From an uncultured Nonlabens sp. (GTDB lineage: Bacteria > Bacteroidota > Bacteroidia > Flavobacteriales > Flavobacteriaceae), in assembly GCF_947495285.1 (NCBI RefSeq), contig NZ_CANLXZ010000014.1, positions 25,399 to 89,398 on the forward strand: DNA of 64,000 bases, given 5' to 3'. The notes under the pieces are model-generated. The model searched no databases and was not told the origin of the DNA. It worked only from the letters and a program-made list of their open reading frames with translations. The position numbers and the translations under genes were made by a program. This document shows, piece by piece, positions 25,639 to 36,100 of the stretch (its first letter is position 1; each line of letters begins with the position of its first letter).

Positions 25639-27021
25639 ATGCATTTTGATTTAAATGGTGATGAAGGTTTGAGCATAAAAAAGTTTGAACTCATGTTAAA
25701 GTCCAATGAAGTTGGATTCTTTGACAGTGGAGAATTTGAAGAGATAATAGAACATTACCTTGATGAAGGAAAAATGGTTCTAGCCCGCAAAGCGATAAGT
25801 CTAGGTATATCGCAGCACCCATCTTCTACAAACTTGAAACTATTCAAAGCAGAGATGTATATTTTTGATGATCAATATTCTCAAGCAGTAGAGGTTCTTA
25901 ATGAACTACTCGAGTTAGATCCACAAAATGCAGAGGTTTACATACAAAAAGCTAATATTTATTCTAAAACAGAAAGACACGATAAAGCAATAGATCTACT
26001 TAAAATAGCTCTAGATTTAACACTCGATCAGGCAGATGTTTATAATCTTATAGGGATGGAATTTCTTTTTACAGAAGATTATTCTAACGCAAAGAGTAAT
26101 TTTATGAAATGTCTTGAGCTAGATGATACAGATTACTCTGCTCTTTACAACATCATTTATTGTTTTGATTTTTTACAAGAACATCAACAGGCTATCGATT
26201 TTTTAAATTTATTTTTAAATAAAAATCCTTATAGTGAAGTAGCCTGGCACCAGGTAGGCAAACAATATTTTGACATAAAAATGTATGAGAAATCACTAGC
26301 TGCTTTTGAATTTGCGATCATATCAGACGATCATTTTGTGGGTGCTTATCTAGAAAAAGGAAAGGTTCTTGAAAAACTAGGAAGATATAATGAAGCCATA
26401 GAAAATTATCAAATCACTTTAAAATTAGATGACCCAACATCATTTGCTTACCTGCGATTAGGTAAATGCTTTGAAAAACTAGGCGTAGATGAAAAAGCAA
26501 TTCATTATTTTAAAGAAACTGTTAGAGAGGATCCTTTACTAGATAAAGGATGGTTAGCCATAGTAAATTTTTATACCCAACGTCTCGATTTTCAAAAAGC
26601 ATTAATTTATATTGAAAAAGCAACAGAAGTAGACAGTGACAACGCTATGTATTGGACAAGGTATGCTGCTATAAATAGAAGGCTCAATTTTATGGAAGAG
26701 GCAGAATACGGTTTCAAGAAAGCTATTGAATTAGGCAATTATGAACTATCTACATGGATTGATAGATGTGACCTTCTACTATTATTAGGTGAGTTAGATA
26801 CCGCAATAATTAATGTGGAAAATGGATTAGAATTTTATCCACAAGAAGCAGGACTTCTTTACAGAATCGCTGGCCTTTATTTAAAAAGCGGTGATTTAAT
26901 AAAAGGGAAATTTCATTTACAAAACGCCTTAAAAAATAATGCGGAATACAAAACTATTCTAGAAGAGCTATTTCCAAATGAATACCAGCTTCTTGATGTT
27001 CAAAAATTAATAAATAATTAA
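25639..27021 (+). CDS. tetratricopeptide repeat protein
   Basis: The 460-residue soluble protein is built of about eleven TPR units from residue 35 to the end, with repeated A/G-Y-A and P signatures: YSQAVEVLNELLELDPQNAE, HDKAIDLLKIALDLT, YNEAIENYQITLKLDDP, EKAIHYFKETVREDP. There is no signal peptide. TPR arrays bind partner proteins, and the partner here is unknown. It sits three bases ahead of the cpsB-type phosphatase gene, so a link to polysaccharide control is plausible but inferred from position. Confidence 0.9.
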   Translation: MHFDLNGDEGLSIKKFELMLKSNEVGFFDSGEFEEIIEHYLDEGKMVLARKAISLGISQHPSSTNLKLFKAEMYIFDDQYSQAVEVLNELLELDPQNAEVYIQKANIYSKTERHDKAIDLLKIALDLTLDQADVYNLIGMEFLFTEDYSNAKSNFMKCLELDDTDYSALYNIIYCFDFLQEHQQAIDFLNLFLNKNPYSEVAWHQVGKQYFDIKMYEKSLAAFEFAIISDDHFVGAYLEKGKVLEKLGRYNEAIENYQITLKLDDPTSFAYLRLGKCFEKLGVDEKAIHYFKETVREDPLLDKGWLAIVNFYTQRLDFQKALIYIEKATEVDSDNAMYWTRYAAINRRLNFMEEAEYGFKKAIELGNYELSTWIDRCDLLLLLGELDTAIINVENGLEFYPQEAGLLYRIAGLYLKSGDLIKGKFHLQNALKNNAEYKTILEELFPNEYQLLDVQKLINN

Positions 27022-27024
27022 ATT

Positions 27025-27762
27025 ATGTTTTTCTTTAACAAATCTGTTTTTTTAGTCGATTTCTTAGAAGACCTTGTAGATATTCACAATCATATCCTAC
27101 CAGGCATAGATGACGGATCAAAAGATCTAGAAACAACGTTAGAAATGATAGGTGGGTTTAAGGAGTTAGGTTTTAAAGGTTGTATCGCAACACCTCATAC
27201 CATGGAAGATTATTATGGGAACGACTCAAATGGGATTATTGAAAAATTTAATCAAATCAAACTAGAATTAGAGGCAAGTAATCATAGAGATTTTATCATT
27301 TCTGCTGCTTCAGAGTACATGATGGATGGTGAATTTGACAACCTAATTGATACTAATAATTATTTATGCCTTCATAATAATTATATCCTGACAGAGTTAT
27401 CCTATTTTCAAAAACCTAATAATCTAGAAGAGCTGGTCTTTAAAATGTGTCAAAAAGGTCTGAAACCTATACTTGCACATCCAGAGAGGTATAGGTATAT
27501 CACCTCTATAGGTGCCTATAAAGATTTAAAATCTAGAGGATTTGAATTACAACTCAACTTGCTTTCTCTAACAGAACACTATGGAGAAGATTCTTTTCAA
27601 AAAGCAAAATCACTTCTAGATAAAGGAATGTATGAATTTATAGGAACAGACGCACACAAGCCATCTCATTTAGAAAAAATAAAGAGCATAAAGATTAAAA
27701 AAAATCAAGTAGATTCAATAAAAAAGCTTGTGGAAAACCACAAGCTCATATTTAATCTATAA
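27025..27762 (+). CDS. CpsB/YwqE-type PHP tyrosine-protein phosphatase
   Basis: This 245-residue metal-dependent phosphatase of the PHP superfamily dephosphorylates bacterial tyrosine kinases that control capsule export. Metal ligands are visible in order: DIHNHILPGIDDG, IATPHT, SAASEYMMDGEFD, LAHPERYRY and GTDAHKPSH. It faces the Wzc kinase gene tail to tail with a 12-base gap, so the pair is regulated from opposite ends. Its last codons hold a hairpin that serves as the terminator of the leftward operon. Confidence 0.92.
   Translation: MFFFNKSVFLVDFLEDLVDIHNHILPGIDDGSKDLETTLEMIGGFKELGFKGCIATPHTMEDYYGNDSNGIIEKFNQIKLELEASNHRDFIISAASEYMMDGEFDNLIDTNNYLCLHNNYILTELSYFQKPNNLEELVFKMCQKGLKPILAHPERYRYITSIGAYKDLKSRGFELQLNLLSLTEHYGEDSFQKAKSLLDKGMYEFIGTDAHKPSHLEKIKSIKIKKNQVDSIKKLVENHKLIFNL
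27720..27746 (-). terminator. terminator of the leftward polysaccharide operon, inside the 3' end of the phosphatase gene
   Basis: On the minus strand AGCTTGTGG, loop TTTT, CCACAAGCT (perfect 9-bp stem, 27725-27746) is followed by a run of six T (27720-27725). It follows the wzc stop by about 30 bases and overlaps the last codons of the converging phosphatase gene. On the plus strand the hairpin lacks a T tail. Confidence 0.75.
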
Positions 27763-27774
27763 AATAGGAAAGTC

Positions 27775-30183
27775 TTATTCAAAAGATTTTCCTTTAGAGA
27801 ACTTCTTTTTAATGAGATCCCACCACGTTTTCTTCTCTTCTCCATATGCATATCCATACTTATTACCATAACCGAAGTTAGCGAGCTTAACGTTATTTAC
27901 AACTACCGCTACGTTACTTAATTTACCATCTTCGATAGTGTCAGCTACAAATTCTAATAACGAGGTGTCTGTATAGTTTGCTCTAGTTACATAAGTAGTA
28001 ACATCAGCATATTTATTAATCAACAAAGTATCTGTTACCAATATGGTAGGTGCACTATCAATAATAACAAGATCGTACAGCGACTTAGCTTCTTCAAACA
28101 ATTCTTTAGTTCTATCCTGCATCCATAATTCAGCTGGATTAGGTGGTATAGCACCAGAGAGAATAATATCGAGGTTAGAATTTACCTTAGAAGTCATAGC
28201 CAGCTCTTTTACAGTCAGCTGATTATTTGTAAGATATTCTGTAACTCCTTTTGTTCTTTTAGAAACATTAGGTAAGTATCTATGTAATTGTGGGTTTCTA
28301 ATATCGCCACCTATAAGCAACACCTTTTTACCAGTGTAGGCAAAAGTATTAGAAACATTATAAGAAACAAGTGTTTTCCCTTCTCCCTTAATAGTAGAAG
28401 TTACCAAAATGATTTTAGTCCCATCATTATTTATAGCATTCAACTTATATTGAAGGTTAGTCCTTATGATTCTAAAAGACTCTGCTAAGATAGATCTATC
28501 ATTAGGAATAATATAATCAAGAGTATCTTTATCTAATTTAGGCACTTCACCTAGTATATTAGTATTAGGTAATCCTCTCTCTACATCATTTCTAGACTCT
28601 ATTTTATTATAAAAAATAGATCTTGTATAGATAATAGCACCAGGTAGAATAAAACCTATAAGTAGCATCGCTAGATAAATAATCTTTGGTTTAGGTGATA
28701 CAGGGTCTTTAGATGCCAGGGCAAAATCTACAATTTTTGCCTTAGGCGCGGTAACTGCCAAAGAAATAGCTGTAGTTTCTTTCTTCTCGTTTAATAATAA
28801 ATAAATAGCTTCAACAACTTCCCTGTCTCTTGCGATATACCTAGCTATTCTCTCGTTTTCAGGAACATTAGATATTTTACCAGAAACAGACCCTAATTCT
28901 CTAGTCAGACTTTGTTTTTGAATCTCGATAGAATTGATAGTATTGTTAAGAGATAAAAGAATAGCAGATTTTAAGCTATCAATTTCATCTTTTAAGCGTA
29001 TGAGTATAGGGTTATCGGCAGTTGCATTATCTTTATATCTTTTATATTCTTGGACTAAAGAATTATAACTAGAAGACGCTTGTTGAATATTTAGATTTTG
29101 TAAACCAATATTTTCAGGTATAAAATCATATTCTTCTTTATCTAATTTATTCTTAATTAATCTAGCGATCTCTAATTGAGTCTTAGATTCAATTAATTCT
29201 CTAGTTATACCTGCAGAAGCTTGTAAATTCAGAGCAGACTCAGCTACTAGATCAGTTAATTTCTCAGTAGTCTTAAAAGTTTGTATACCACGCTCTAAAC
29301 TATCAAGATCTTTTTGAATATCGGCAAGACGCTCATCAATGAACTGGGCTGTATTTTGAGCAACTTGATTCTTATCTTTTATAGCATCTTCATTGAATAC
29401 CGAAACCAAATTATTTAAAATGTCTTCAGCTTTTTCCTTTACTGGATCTACTAAAGTAATTTCTAAAACACTACCTCTTTTGTCAGTTTTAGAGATATTT
29501 AATTTAGATTTAAGGGATTTGGTAACATCGTTAATCGGCTTAATTACAACTAACAGGTCACTCCAGCTTTTATCTTTTATTCTATCAGCTCGAGAAGCAC
29601 CTCTAGAGTGGTCAAAATCTGGTACTACTAATAAATTTAAGTCATTCAATTTAAATGATGCTCCATAATCATGGGTTACATAATTTAAATCATCAAAGAA
29701 TTTTATCTCAAACTTAGTTTCATCTACATATCTAAGCATTAAATCTATAGACTCGGTAATTGCAACAGGTAAGGAATCGTTTAATAAAGATAATTTTATA
29801 GGACTGTTCTTGTAAATATTAGTAGACTTGATATTTCCAGAGCGTGTATAAACTATATTTAAATCTAGATTAGAAACTACATCGTTAATTAACCTATTAG
29901 AGTTTAAAATTTCTATCTCGTTTTCTACCGTATTAAAAGAGCCACCCAAAACATCAATATCCCCAAGGGCAGAAAGCTCAGATAAACCGCCACCGTTTTG
30001 AGTGTCCTTAATTAAGATTTTTGTTGATGCGACGTACTCTTTATTTGCATATCTCAAATAAACAAAACCTAATAATAAAAAGATAAAAACACTGATGATA
30101 AACCATGGCCAATATCTTAAATACTGATTGATCTGATCTTTGAGAGAAAGAGCCTGGTTAGACTCCACATTTGTAGTACTCAT
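27775..30183 (-). CDS. wzc: Wzc-type polysaccharide co-polymerase and BY-tyrosine kinase
   Basis: This 802-residue inner-membrane protein controls chain length and export of surface polysaccharide. A Wzz domain lies between membrane helices (about 33-50 and 505-525), with long coiled-coil segments between. The cytosolic BY-kinase domain has Walker A TSTIKGEGKT, Walker A' VLLIGGDIRNP and Walker B YDLVIIDSAP. The C-terminus carries a Tyr-rich autophosphorylation cluster, FGYGNKYGYAYGEE. The CpsB-like phosphatase gene converges on it. It is the last gene of the leftward locus. Confidence 0.94.
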   Translation of the reverse strand: MSTTNVESNQALSLKDQINQYLRYWPWFIISVFIFLLLGFVYLRYANKEYVASTKILIKDTQNGGGLSELSALGDIDVLGGSFNTVENEIEILNSNRLINDVVSNLDLNIVYTRSGNIKSTNIYKNSPIKLSLLNDSLPVAITESIDLMLRYVDETKFEIKFFDDLNYVTHDYGASFKLNDLNLLVVPDFDHSRGASRADRIKDKSWSDLLVVIKPINDVTKSLKSKLNISKTDKRGSVLEITLVDPVKEKAEDILNNLVSVFNEDAIKDKNQVAQNTAQFIDERLADIQKDLDSLERGIQTFKTTEKLTDLVAESALNLQASAGITRELIESKTQLEIARLIKNKLDKEEYDFIPENIGLQNLNIQQASSSYNSLVQEYKRYKDNATADNPILIRLKDEIDSLKSAILLSLNNTINSIEIQKQSLTRELGSVSGKISNVPENERIARYIARDREVVEAIYLLLNEKKETTAISLAVTAPKAKIVDFALASKDPVSPKPKIIYLAMLLIGFILPGAIIYTRSIFYNKIESRNDVERGLPNTNILGEVPKLDKDTLDYIIPNDRSILAESFRIIRTNLQYKLNAINNDGTKIILVTSTIKGEGKTLVSYNVSNTFAYTGKKVLLIGGDIRNPQLHRYLPNVSKRTKGVTEYLTNNQLTVKELAMTSKVNSNLDIILSGAIPPNPAELWMQDRTKELFEEAKSLYDLVIIDSAPTILVTDTLLINKYADVTTYVTRANYTDTSLLEFVADTIEDGKLSNVAVVVNNVKLANFGYGNKYGYAYGEEKKTWWDLIKKKFSKGKSFE

Positions 30184-30186
30184 AAA

Positions 30187-30966
30187 TTAATTTCTTGAAA
30201 GGATAACTATTAATGATAGCAATACTGATGCCACTGAAACGTAAAGAGATGCATTTCTATTAAAACCTGCTGCTTGTACTTGTGCATTATTAGGCTCTAC
30301 AATGATCACATCATTTTGCTGAAGATAATAATATTCTGAATCTATAAAATCAGATTTTGTAAGATCTAATTTGTGAACTTTTTGAACACCATCTACATCT
30401 CTTAAAACAGTAACACTATTTCTATTACCATAAATAGTTAAATCTCCAGCCATACCTATAGCTTGAAGTAAAGTAATGCGGTTATAATCAAAATTATAGT
30501 TTCCTGGTCTTGTCACTTCACCTAATACAGTGATCTTAAAATTAACAATTCTTAAATCTACTGTAGCGTCCTTGACATATTCTGCTCTCAATCTATTCTG
30601 AATAGTAGCTGTTAAATCTTTACGGCTCACCCCAGCAGCGGTAATATTACCTAATAAAGGAAAAGAAATAGCGCCATCGTTGTCCACTAAGTAGCCCAAA
30701 AGCTTATTTTGAGAATTGATAGTCAAATCATTAGTAGACGTTGGGTTCACTACTTGATTAAAAGGCTGTACAAGTTTCATATTCTCACTAGTCACAATGA
30801 TCCTAAGAATATCATCCTTTTTTATTACAGATTCGTAATTCAATTCTCTTTGAGTCAACGCAGAGTCAATATCTTGAACATATAATATCTTACTCTTTGA
30901 TACACAAGACGTTGCTAATGTAAAAAAAAACGATATTAAGGATAATTTAATTAAAATATTTTTCAT
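30187..30966 (-). CDS. wza: Wza-type outer membrane polysaccharide export lipoprotein
   Basis: The 259-residue lipoprotein (lipobox TSCVSK) has the polysaccharide export domain (residues 40-130, LRIIVTSEN, NKLLGYLVDNDGAISFPLLG) followed by one SLBB domain (VLGEVTRPGNYNFDYNRITL, near residue 150). The C-terminus ends in a hydrophobic helix (SLYVSVASVLLSLIVILSR), the position of the pore-forming helix in Wza. At 259 residues it is shorter than E. coli Wza (379), as in many Bacteroidota. It sits three bases upstream of wzc. Confidence 0.92.
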   Translation of the reverse strand: MKNILIKLSLISFFFTLATSCVSKSKILYVQDIDSALTQRELNYESVIKKDDILRIIVTSENMKLVQPFNQVVNPTSTNDLTINSQNKLLGYLVDNDGAISFPLLGNITAAGVSRKDLTATIQNRLRAEYVKDATVDLRIVNFKITVLGEVTRPGNYNFDYNRITLLQAIGMAGDLTIYGNRNSVTVLRDVDGVQKVHKLDLTKSDFIDSEYYYLQQNDVIIVEPNNAQVQAAGFNRNASLYVSVASVLLSLIVILSRN

Positions 30967-30984
30967 TTTGTAGGATACTTAATT

Positions 30985-32934
30985 CTATAATTCCACTTTC
31001 TTGTCTAGCAATTCAAACACGCTGTTTTTACTAATAAATTCAGGTACCATTTGCTTAATTTTCATAACTACTGCATCATCATTGAAATCGTGAGTTGCTA
31101 TTTCAATTTCTTTTAAATATCGAGTGACATTTTCATAACCGTAAGGCTCATCTTTAGCAATCATAATTTTTTGATGATGTGTCGGTAAGGTTTTAGAATT
31201 ATCACCTAACAATTCTTCATATAATTTCTCACCAGGTCTCAAGCCTATTATTTTTATATCAATCTCATCATATGGTTTAAAGCCTGATAATTTAATCATA
31301 CGCTCTGCAAGATCCATAATACGGACTGGCTTACCCATATCAAATACAAATATCTCACCACCATTACCCATGGTACCTGCTTGCAACACTAGTTGACACG
31401 CTTCTGGTATAGTCATGAAATACCTAATAATATCTTGATGAGTCACGGTAACAGGCCCACCACTTTCTATTTGCTTTTTAAAGTAAGGAATTACAGATCC
31501 ATTAGAGCCTAATACATTACCAAATCTTGTTGTAATAAATTTAGTATTTCCATTAGAATGCTGTTGAAGCGACTGTACATAAATCTCTGCTGCTCTTTTA
31601 CTAGCTCCCATAACATTTGTTGGGTTCACAGCCTTATCTGTACTCACCATTACAAATCGATCTATTCCTTTACTTACTGCAAGGTTAGCCAGATTAACCG
31701 TACCTAATATATTTACAAACACGGCTTCTCTAGGATTAGATTCAATCATAGGAACATGTTTATATGCCGCTGCATGAAAAACAACTGAGATATTATTTGC
31801 TTCAAAAACTCTTTCCAGTCTTTCACTGCGCCTTACATCTGCGAGGATAAACTTATAAGAAATAGCAGGAAACTTTTCCTTTAATTCTAACTCTAGATCA
31901 TATAAGGGAGACTCTGCCTGATCTAATATCAATACACACTTAGGATTATAACCAGAAACTTGTCTTACGATCTCACTTCCTATAGAACCTGCTCCACCTG
32001 TAATCAAGACAACTCTATCTTCTAGATAATTAGAAATCTGTGTGTCATCGAGGTCAATTGCCTCTCTTTCTAAGAGGTCTTCTATCTGAATCTCTTTGAT
32101 CTTTGTACTAACATCTTCCTTATCTGTCCACTGTGTAATATCGGGAACATTAAAAATTTTCAAATCATTTGCTAGTGCTTTATCTACCAGCTCATTTTTT
32201 TGAGATATAGATAATTGAGAACCAGCAATAATAAGCCCATTCACCTTCATAGGTGCTATTTTATCATAAAATTTAGTCCCATACTTAACGATAGGTTTAC
32301 CTAAAATCTTGATACGTTGATGATCGTTTTTAAATGAAATAAAACCTGCTAGATTAAAACCTTGCGTTTTAGAGGTTGTTAACGCTTCGGCAAGGGCGAT
32401 ACTATCGTCGTTTACACCTACTATTAATACATCATAAATTTTCTGTTTCCCTTGGGATATAAATGAATAGAGTCTCTTAACAAACACTCTAAATAACAAC
32501 AAAGTCACAAAGGTAGTTGTCATATTAATAATCAAAAACGGCATTAGAAACACTTTCTGATCATAAATAAAATAATAGCAATAATTCACAAGCGCTATTA
32601 CCATAACGCTGGCCATACATGCAAATGCTATTTTAAATATATCTACAAAAGTACTGTGCCTGATAAGGCCAGAATAGGTGCTAAATATAAAAAATGAAGC
32701 TAGATAAACAAGAGTAAAGAATGCTGCCTGTTGATAGATAGAAAGCACTTGATAAAAAGTAGTAGTGATATTTTCTACTATTAAAAACGAAATATAGAAC
32801 GACACTACAACTAGAAAAACATCTATTGCGACTACCATCCAACGTGGTAAATATCTTAAATTTTGGAATTGAAGAGAATTATCTCCATTCCAAAAGATTT
32901 GAGCCAATCTATTTTTAAAGTATTCTATTTTCAT
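30985..32934 (-). CDS. PglF/CapD-type NDP-HexNAc 4,6-dehydratase (membrane)
   Basis: The 649-residue protein has four N-terminal membrane helices (about 25-130), a CoA-binding-like Rossmann segment (IVGVNDDSIALAEA) and a CapD SDR domain with the nucleotide site ITGGAGSIGSEIVRQVS and the catalytic STDKAVNPTNVMGASKR. This is the family that converts UDP-GlcNAc to the 4-keto-6-deoxy sugar, the first step of bacillosamine-type sugars (PglF, WbpM). It could pair with the aminotransferase at 37531 and acetyltransferase at 39251. Start 32934 is preferred over a TTG at 32949 because a -7 box overlaps the latter. Confidence 0.9.
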   Translation of the reverse strand: MKIEYFKNRLAQIFWNGDNSLQFQNLRYLPRWMVVAIDVFLVVVSFYISFLIVENITTTFYQVLSIYQQAAFFTLVYLASFFIFSTYSGLIRHSTFVDIFKIAFACMASVMVIALVNYCYYFIYDQKVFLMPFLIINMTTTFVTLLLFRVFVKRLYSFISQGKQKIYDVLIVGVNDDSIALAEALTTSKTQGFNLAGFISFKNDHQRIKILGKPIVKYGTKFYDKIAPMKVNGLIIAGSQLSISQKNELVDKALANDLKIFNVPDITQWTDKEDVSTKIKEIQIEDLLEREAIDLDDTQISNYLEDRVVLITGGAGSIGSEIVRQVSGYNPKCVLILDQAESPLYDLELELKEKFPAISYKFILADVRRSERLERVFEANNISVVFHAAAYKHVPMIESNPREAVFVNILGTVNLANLAVSKGIDRFVMVSTDKAVNPTNVMGASKRAAEIYVQSLQQHSNGNTKFITTRFGNVLGSNGSVIPYFKKQIESGGPVTVTHQDIIRYFMTIPEACQLVLQAGTMGNGGEIFVFDMGKPVRIMDLAERMIKLSGFKPYDEIDIKIIGLRPGEKLYEELLGDNSKTLPTHHQKIMIAKDEPYGYENVTRYLKEIEIATHDFNDDAVVMKIKQMVPEFISKNSVFELLDKKVEL

Positions 32935-32946
32935 TTTCCCTAAGTG

Positions 32947-32954
32947 CAAAAGTA
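32947..32954 (-). promoter_or_regulatory. -7 promoter box for the PglF-like/wza/wzc unit
   Basis: The minus strand reads TACTTTTG (TAnnTTTG), 12 bases before the ATG at 32934. With the terminator just upstream it suggests a separate promoter for the last three genes of the locus. Confidence 0.5.
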
Positions 32955-32964
32955 GTATAAAAAA

Positions 32965-32991
32965 AAGGGCAATGCCTTAAACATTGCCCTT
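32965..32991 (-). terminator. strong intrinsic terminator upstream of the PglF-like gene
   Basis: On the minus strand AAGGGCAATG and CATTGCCCTT form a perfect 10-bp stem with a seven-base loop, followed by eight T (32959-32966). It ends a leftward transcript after the orphan frame at 33006-33185 and the T9SS gene. Confidence 0.88.
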
Positions 32992-33005
32992 AATTTATGT
33001 AAGTT

Positions 33006-33185
33006 TCACAGCTTTTTATTTACTGCTCCTTTTTTACCGTCATAAAATAAATTTACCATTGCAGCAATAATTAATCCTGACCATGTCGCTACGTTCTCTG
33101 TCTCTAGGTCAAATGCTGCTGGATCACTTCTTAAAGTTGAAAACGTGGCAATTAAGATAATAGCTGGTGAAAATTCCTTAAATTT
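33006..33185 (-). pseudogene. orphan reading frame: gene remnant or non-canonical start
   Basis: Fifty-nine sense codons run between a TGA at 33186-33188 and a TGA at 33006-33008. They read, near the end, DLETENVATWSGLIIAAMV and LFYDGKKGAVNKKL, which looks like real protein: hydrophobic helix, acidic linker, basic tail. No ATG, GTG or TTG is in frame before the internal Met near the middle; an ATT lies near the front. A strong terminator follows directly. It is either a truncated remnant of a small membrane protein or a gene with a rare start or a sequencing frameshift. I do not recognise the family. Confidence 0.4.
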
Positions 33186-33190
33186 TCAGA

Positions 33191-36100
33191 TTAATTTTTT
33201 ACAAATTTAATAGTTGTAGCAGCATTATCTTGTTCCACTCTTAACAAATAAACTCCGTCACTTAAGTTATTCATGCTTGAAACGGTCTCACTGCCGTTAG
33301 TCGATTCTTTTTGATAAGAAACAACTAATTGACCTAATACATTATAAATAGAAAATTTCACAGCCTCACCTACGATTAGATTTGCGATAGTCATTCGGTC
33401 TCCGTTTACTGGATTAGGATATACTTGTACCGCTTCCGCGAAAGCGATATCTCCAACAGACAATGTGCTGTTTATAAACTTTAATTCAAATCTATTTTCA
33501 TTTAAACTGGCTGTATGTGTAGAGTCAAAACTAACACGTATTAAATTACTACCATTTACTAATAAAGTCTCAGTCCCTAAGAAATGATCTACAAATAAGG
33601 TCTGTAGATTAGTAAAAGTATTATTGATATCAAATGTGTAGTTACTGGCGGTTAAACCATTTAATTTCAATGGTATAATTTCATTATCTACAGGCGCTAC
33701 TCTTTGCATGATACTGAACGAGGAGTTTAACGCCTCTATTGACAAGTTCTCATCGGGATTTAAAAGCTTTAAAGCTCCGTTTGTACTAATTGCCGTCGAC
33801 TCGTTAAAATTAAATGATATCAAAACTCCATCCCTAGCTTTATTAGCAGATAACAACTCTTGATCTGTATATAGATTTATAGATATTTGCTCGTTTACGT
33901 TAGAATTACGATACGTATTAGACGTTTCAAAACTTGTCGACTTATGAGACTCCTTAAAAGAAATGCTCGGTTCTAGTGCAGCCGCGTTTCTTCCATCTTC
34001 AGTAGTAGATACAAAAAATGCCTGACCTGGCTGGATAAACTCATTAACATCAGATGTTGTATTACTATTTCCTAACACAAAGTCATGAGTCACATAAGCG
34101 CCGCGAGTACCTATAGTTGGGTCCCAAGCATAATATTGATTTGCATTGATGTCTTGTGTAGCAGCATCATTTAAAACACTATTTAAATTTACCTGCGCCT
34201 GGTATGGATTACCTACAAAATTAAAACTACCTTCTACGGTAGATAAACCAGATGCTGTAAAATCACCTAGATATAAAGATCCTGTGGAAATTAAAGTTGT
34301 ATTAGAAGGTACAGTACCAGCAGTTGTTAAGGAAACACTACGATCTCCTCTAATTAATACACGTAGAGCATCTCCTGCTGTTAAATTAGTAGAATTTGTA
34401 GCTTCACCATTTAAAGTAGAAATACTTTCCCAAAGCTGTGTGCCTTCATTAAAACTAAATGCAGATGGATTATTAGATCCAGACGCGTCAAAACCGTCGG
34501 CTATAGTCCCACCTGTTATATGCATCCCTGTTTCAGGAACATAACCAGTATCACCTACATTTAAACCGCCTTGTTGCCAGTTATCAAAAAGACTTCCTGT
34601 CATATCTACAGAAGAACCTATAAATCTAAATGCCCTTTGAGCAGGATAAAACTGTTCTACTATTACATCTCCAGTTACTGTCCCAGCAAGCACTTCTCTT
34701 ACCACAGCGCTTTTACCATTTATAGATTTTAAAGTTAAATTATTATTTGTTGTTAAGTCTCCTGAGATTAAATTTAAGAATCCATTGACCTGTGTTGTAT
34801 TACCCAAACTTACATCACCTAATAAAGTTAATGATTCTAAAACTCCACTTAGAGCAATTTTCTGAATAGAAGGATTTGCAATTAATTGAATATTATCCAG
34901 CGCTATCTCATCAGAAGAACCGCTTCCACTATCTACAGAAGACCAGGCTAAAACATATGTATCGCCAGCAGCTATATTTAAACCTGTTAAGTCCATTGCT
35001 ACTGCATTACGTTTCCATTCTTCAATCGCATCTTGTCCTAACATAGAAGAAAGTGCGGCACCAGTCACCTCAGTTAGAGAAGACACATCTGCACCGTGAG
35101 AGAATCTAAAATCATTTGCTCTATTCTCGTTATCAAACACGTAAAAATCATATGCTACAGATAAATCGGTAACTACAGTACCTGTGTTATTTGTAAACCG
35201 AAAGAAAACAGTACCAGGTGTAAAGTCTCTACCTGTAGGTTGCACTCCTAGCGCATAATCTCCGACAGCTACTTCAAAAGCATAAATACCACCACTTGAA
35301 ACACCACCGTCAGAAAAGCCTTTCCCAAAATCATTACCAGATTGCTCCTCTCCAAAGTTAGTTGTCGCATCTTGTAAACCGTCAATTGCAAAAGCATCTG
35401 CATCTAGTTGCCCTACTGCAGGTACAGTTAAAAATCCTGAACCGTCAAAAGTTCCGTTATTTACATTTGCTACTGTGTTATCAAAATCAATTAAATAAGC
35501 CCTGTCTATGACATCTATTTGAAGACCTTGTGGCTGAGGATCTAATACTATGTAATTTTGCTCTACACTTGTAGCCGTCTCTGGTGACGCATTTGCGTCT
35601 ATAGCAACTATTTGATAAAATACCGTAGTTCCATCTACTTGCGCTGGAATATTTGCCTGATAAGTATCACCACTAGATAACACCATTGCTATAGGAGTCT
35701 GATCATAAACGCCAGATGCAAAACCGTATTGCAGCTCTACACTACTCAATCCATCTGCATCAGTAACATCTACATTTACGGTTACCAACTCTGTAGAAGT
35801 TGGAGCAGATGGACTATTTAATATATTTGTTATAGACGGTGCTAGATTTGCGTCTGCTGGCAAGGTTGTAATATTTATTTCTTCAACTATCCATTCTTCA
35901 GCACCTAATCCAGTATTATCATAAAGAAACGCAATATAAGCCTGACCTTGAATAGCAGAGGCGTCGACAGTCGCTACCGAAGAGGCTGAAGCTGAACTAC
36001 CAGAAGAAGTATTATTAGGGTTAAAAATTAAATCAGTCCAGGTGGCCATAGTTGGATCTCCTGCCCCATTATAATCTGTAGAGTATCTCAATAAAAATTC

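Noticed and set aside
34146..34544. Plus-strand 132-codon open frame inside the T9SS gene
   Set aside because: Composition mirrors the opposite strand; the minus-strand gene is continuous and ends in a recognised sorting domain.
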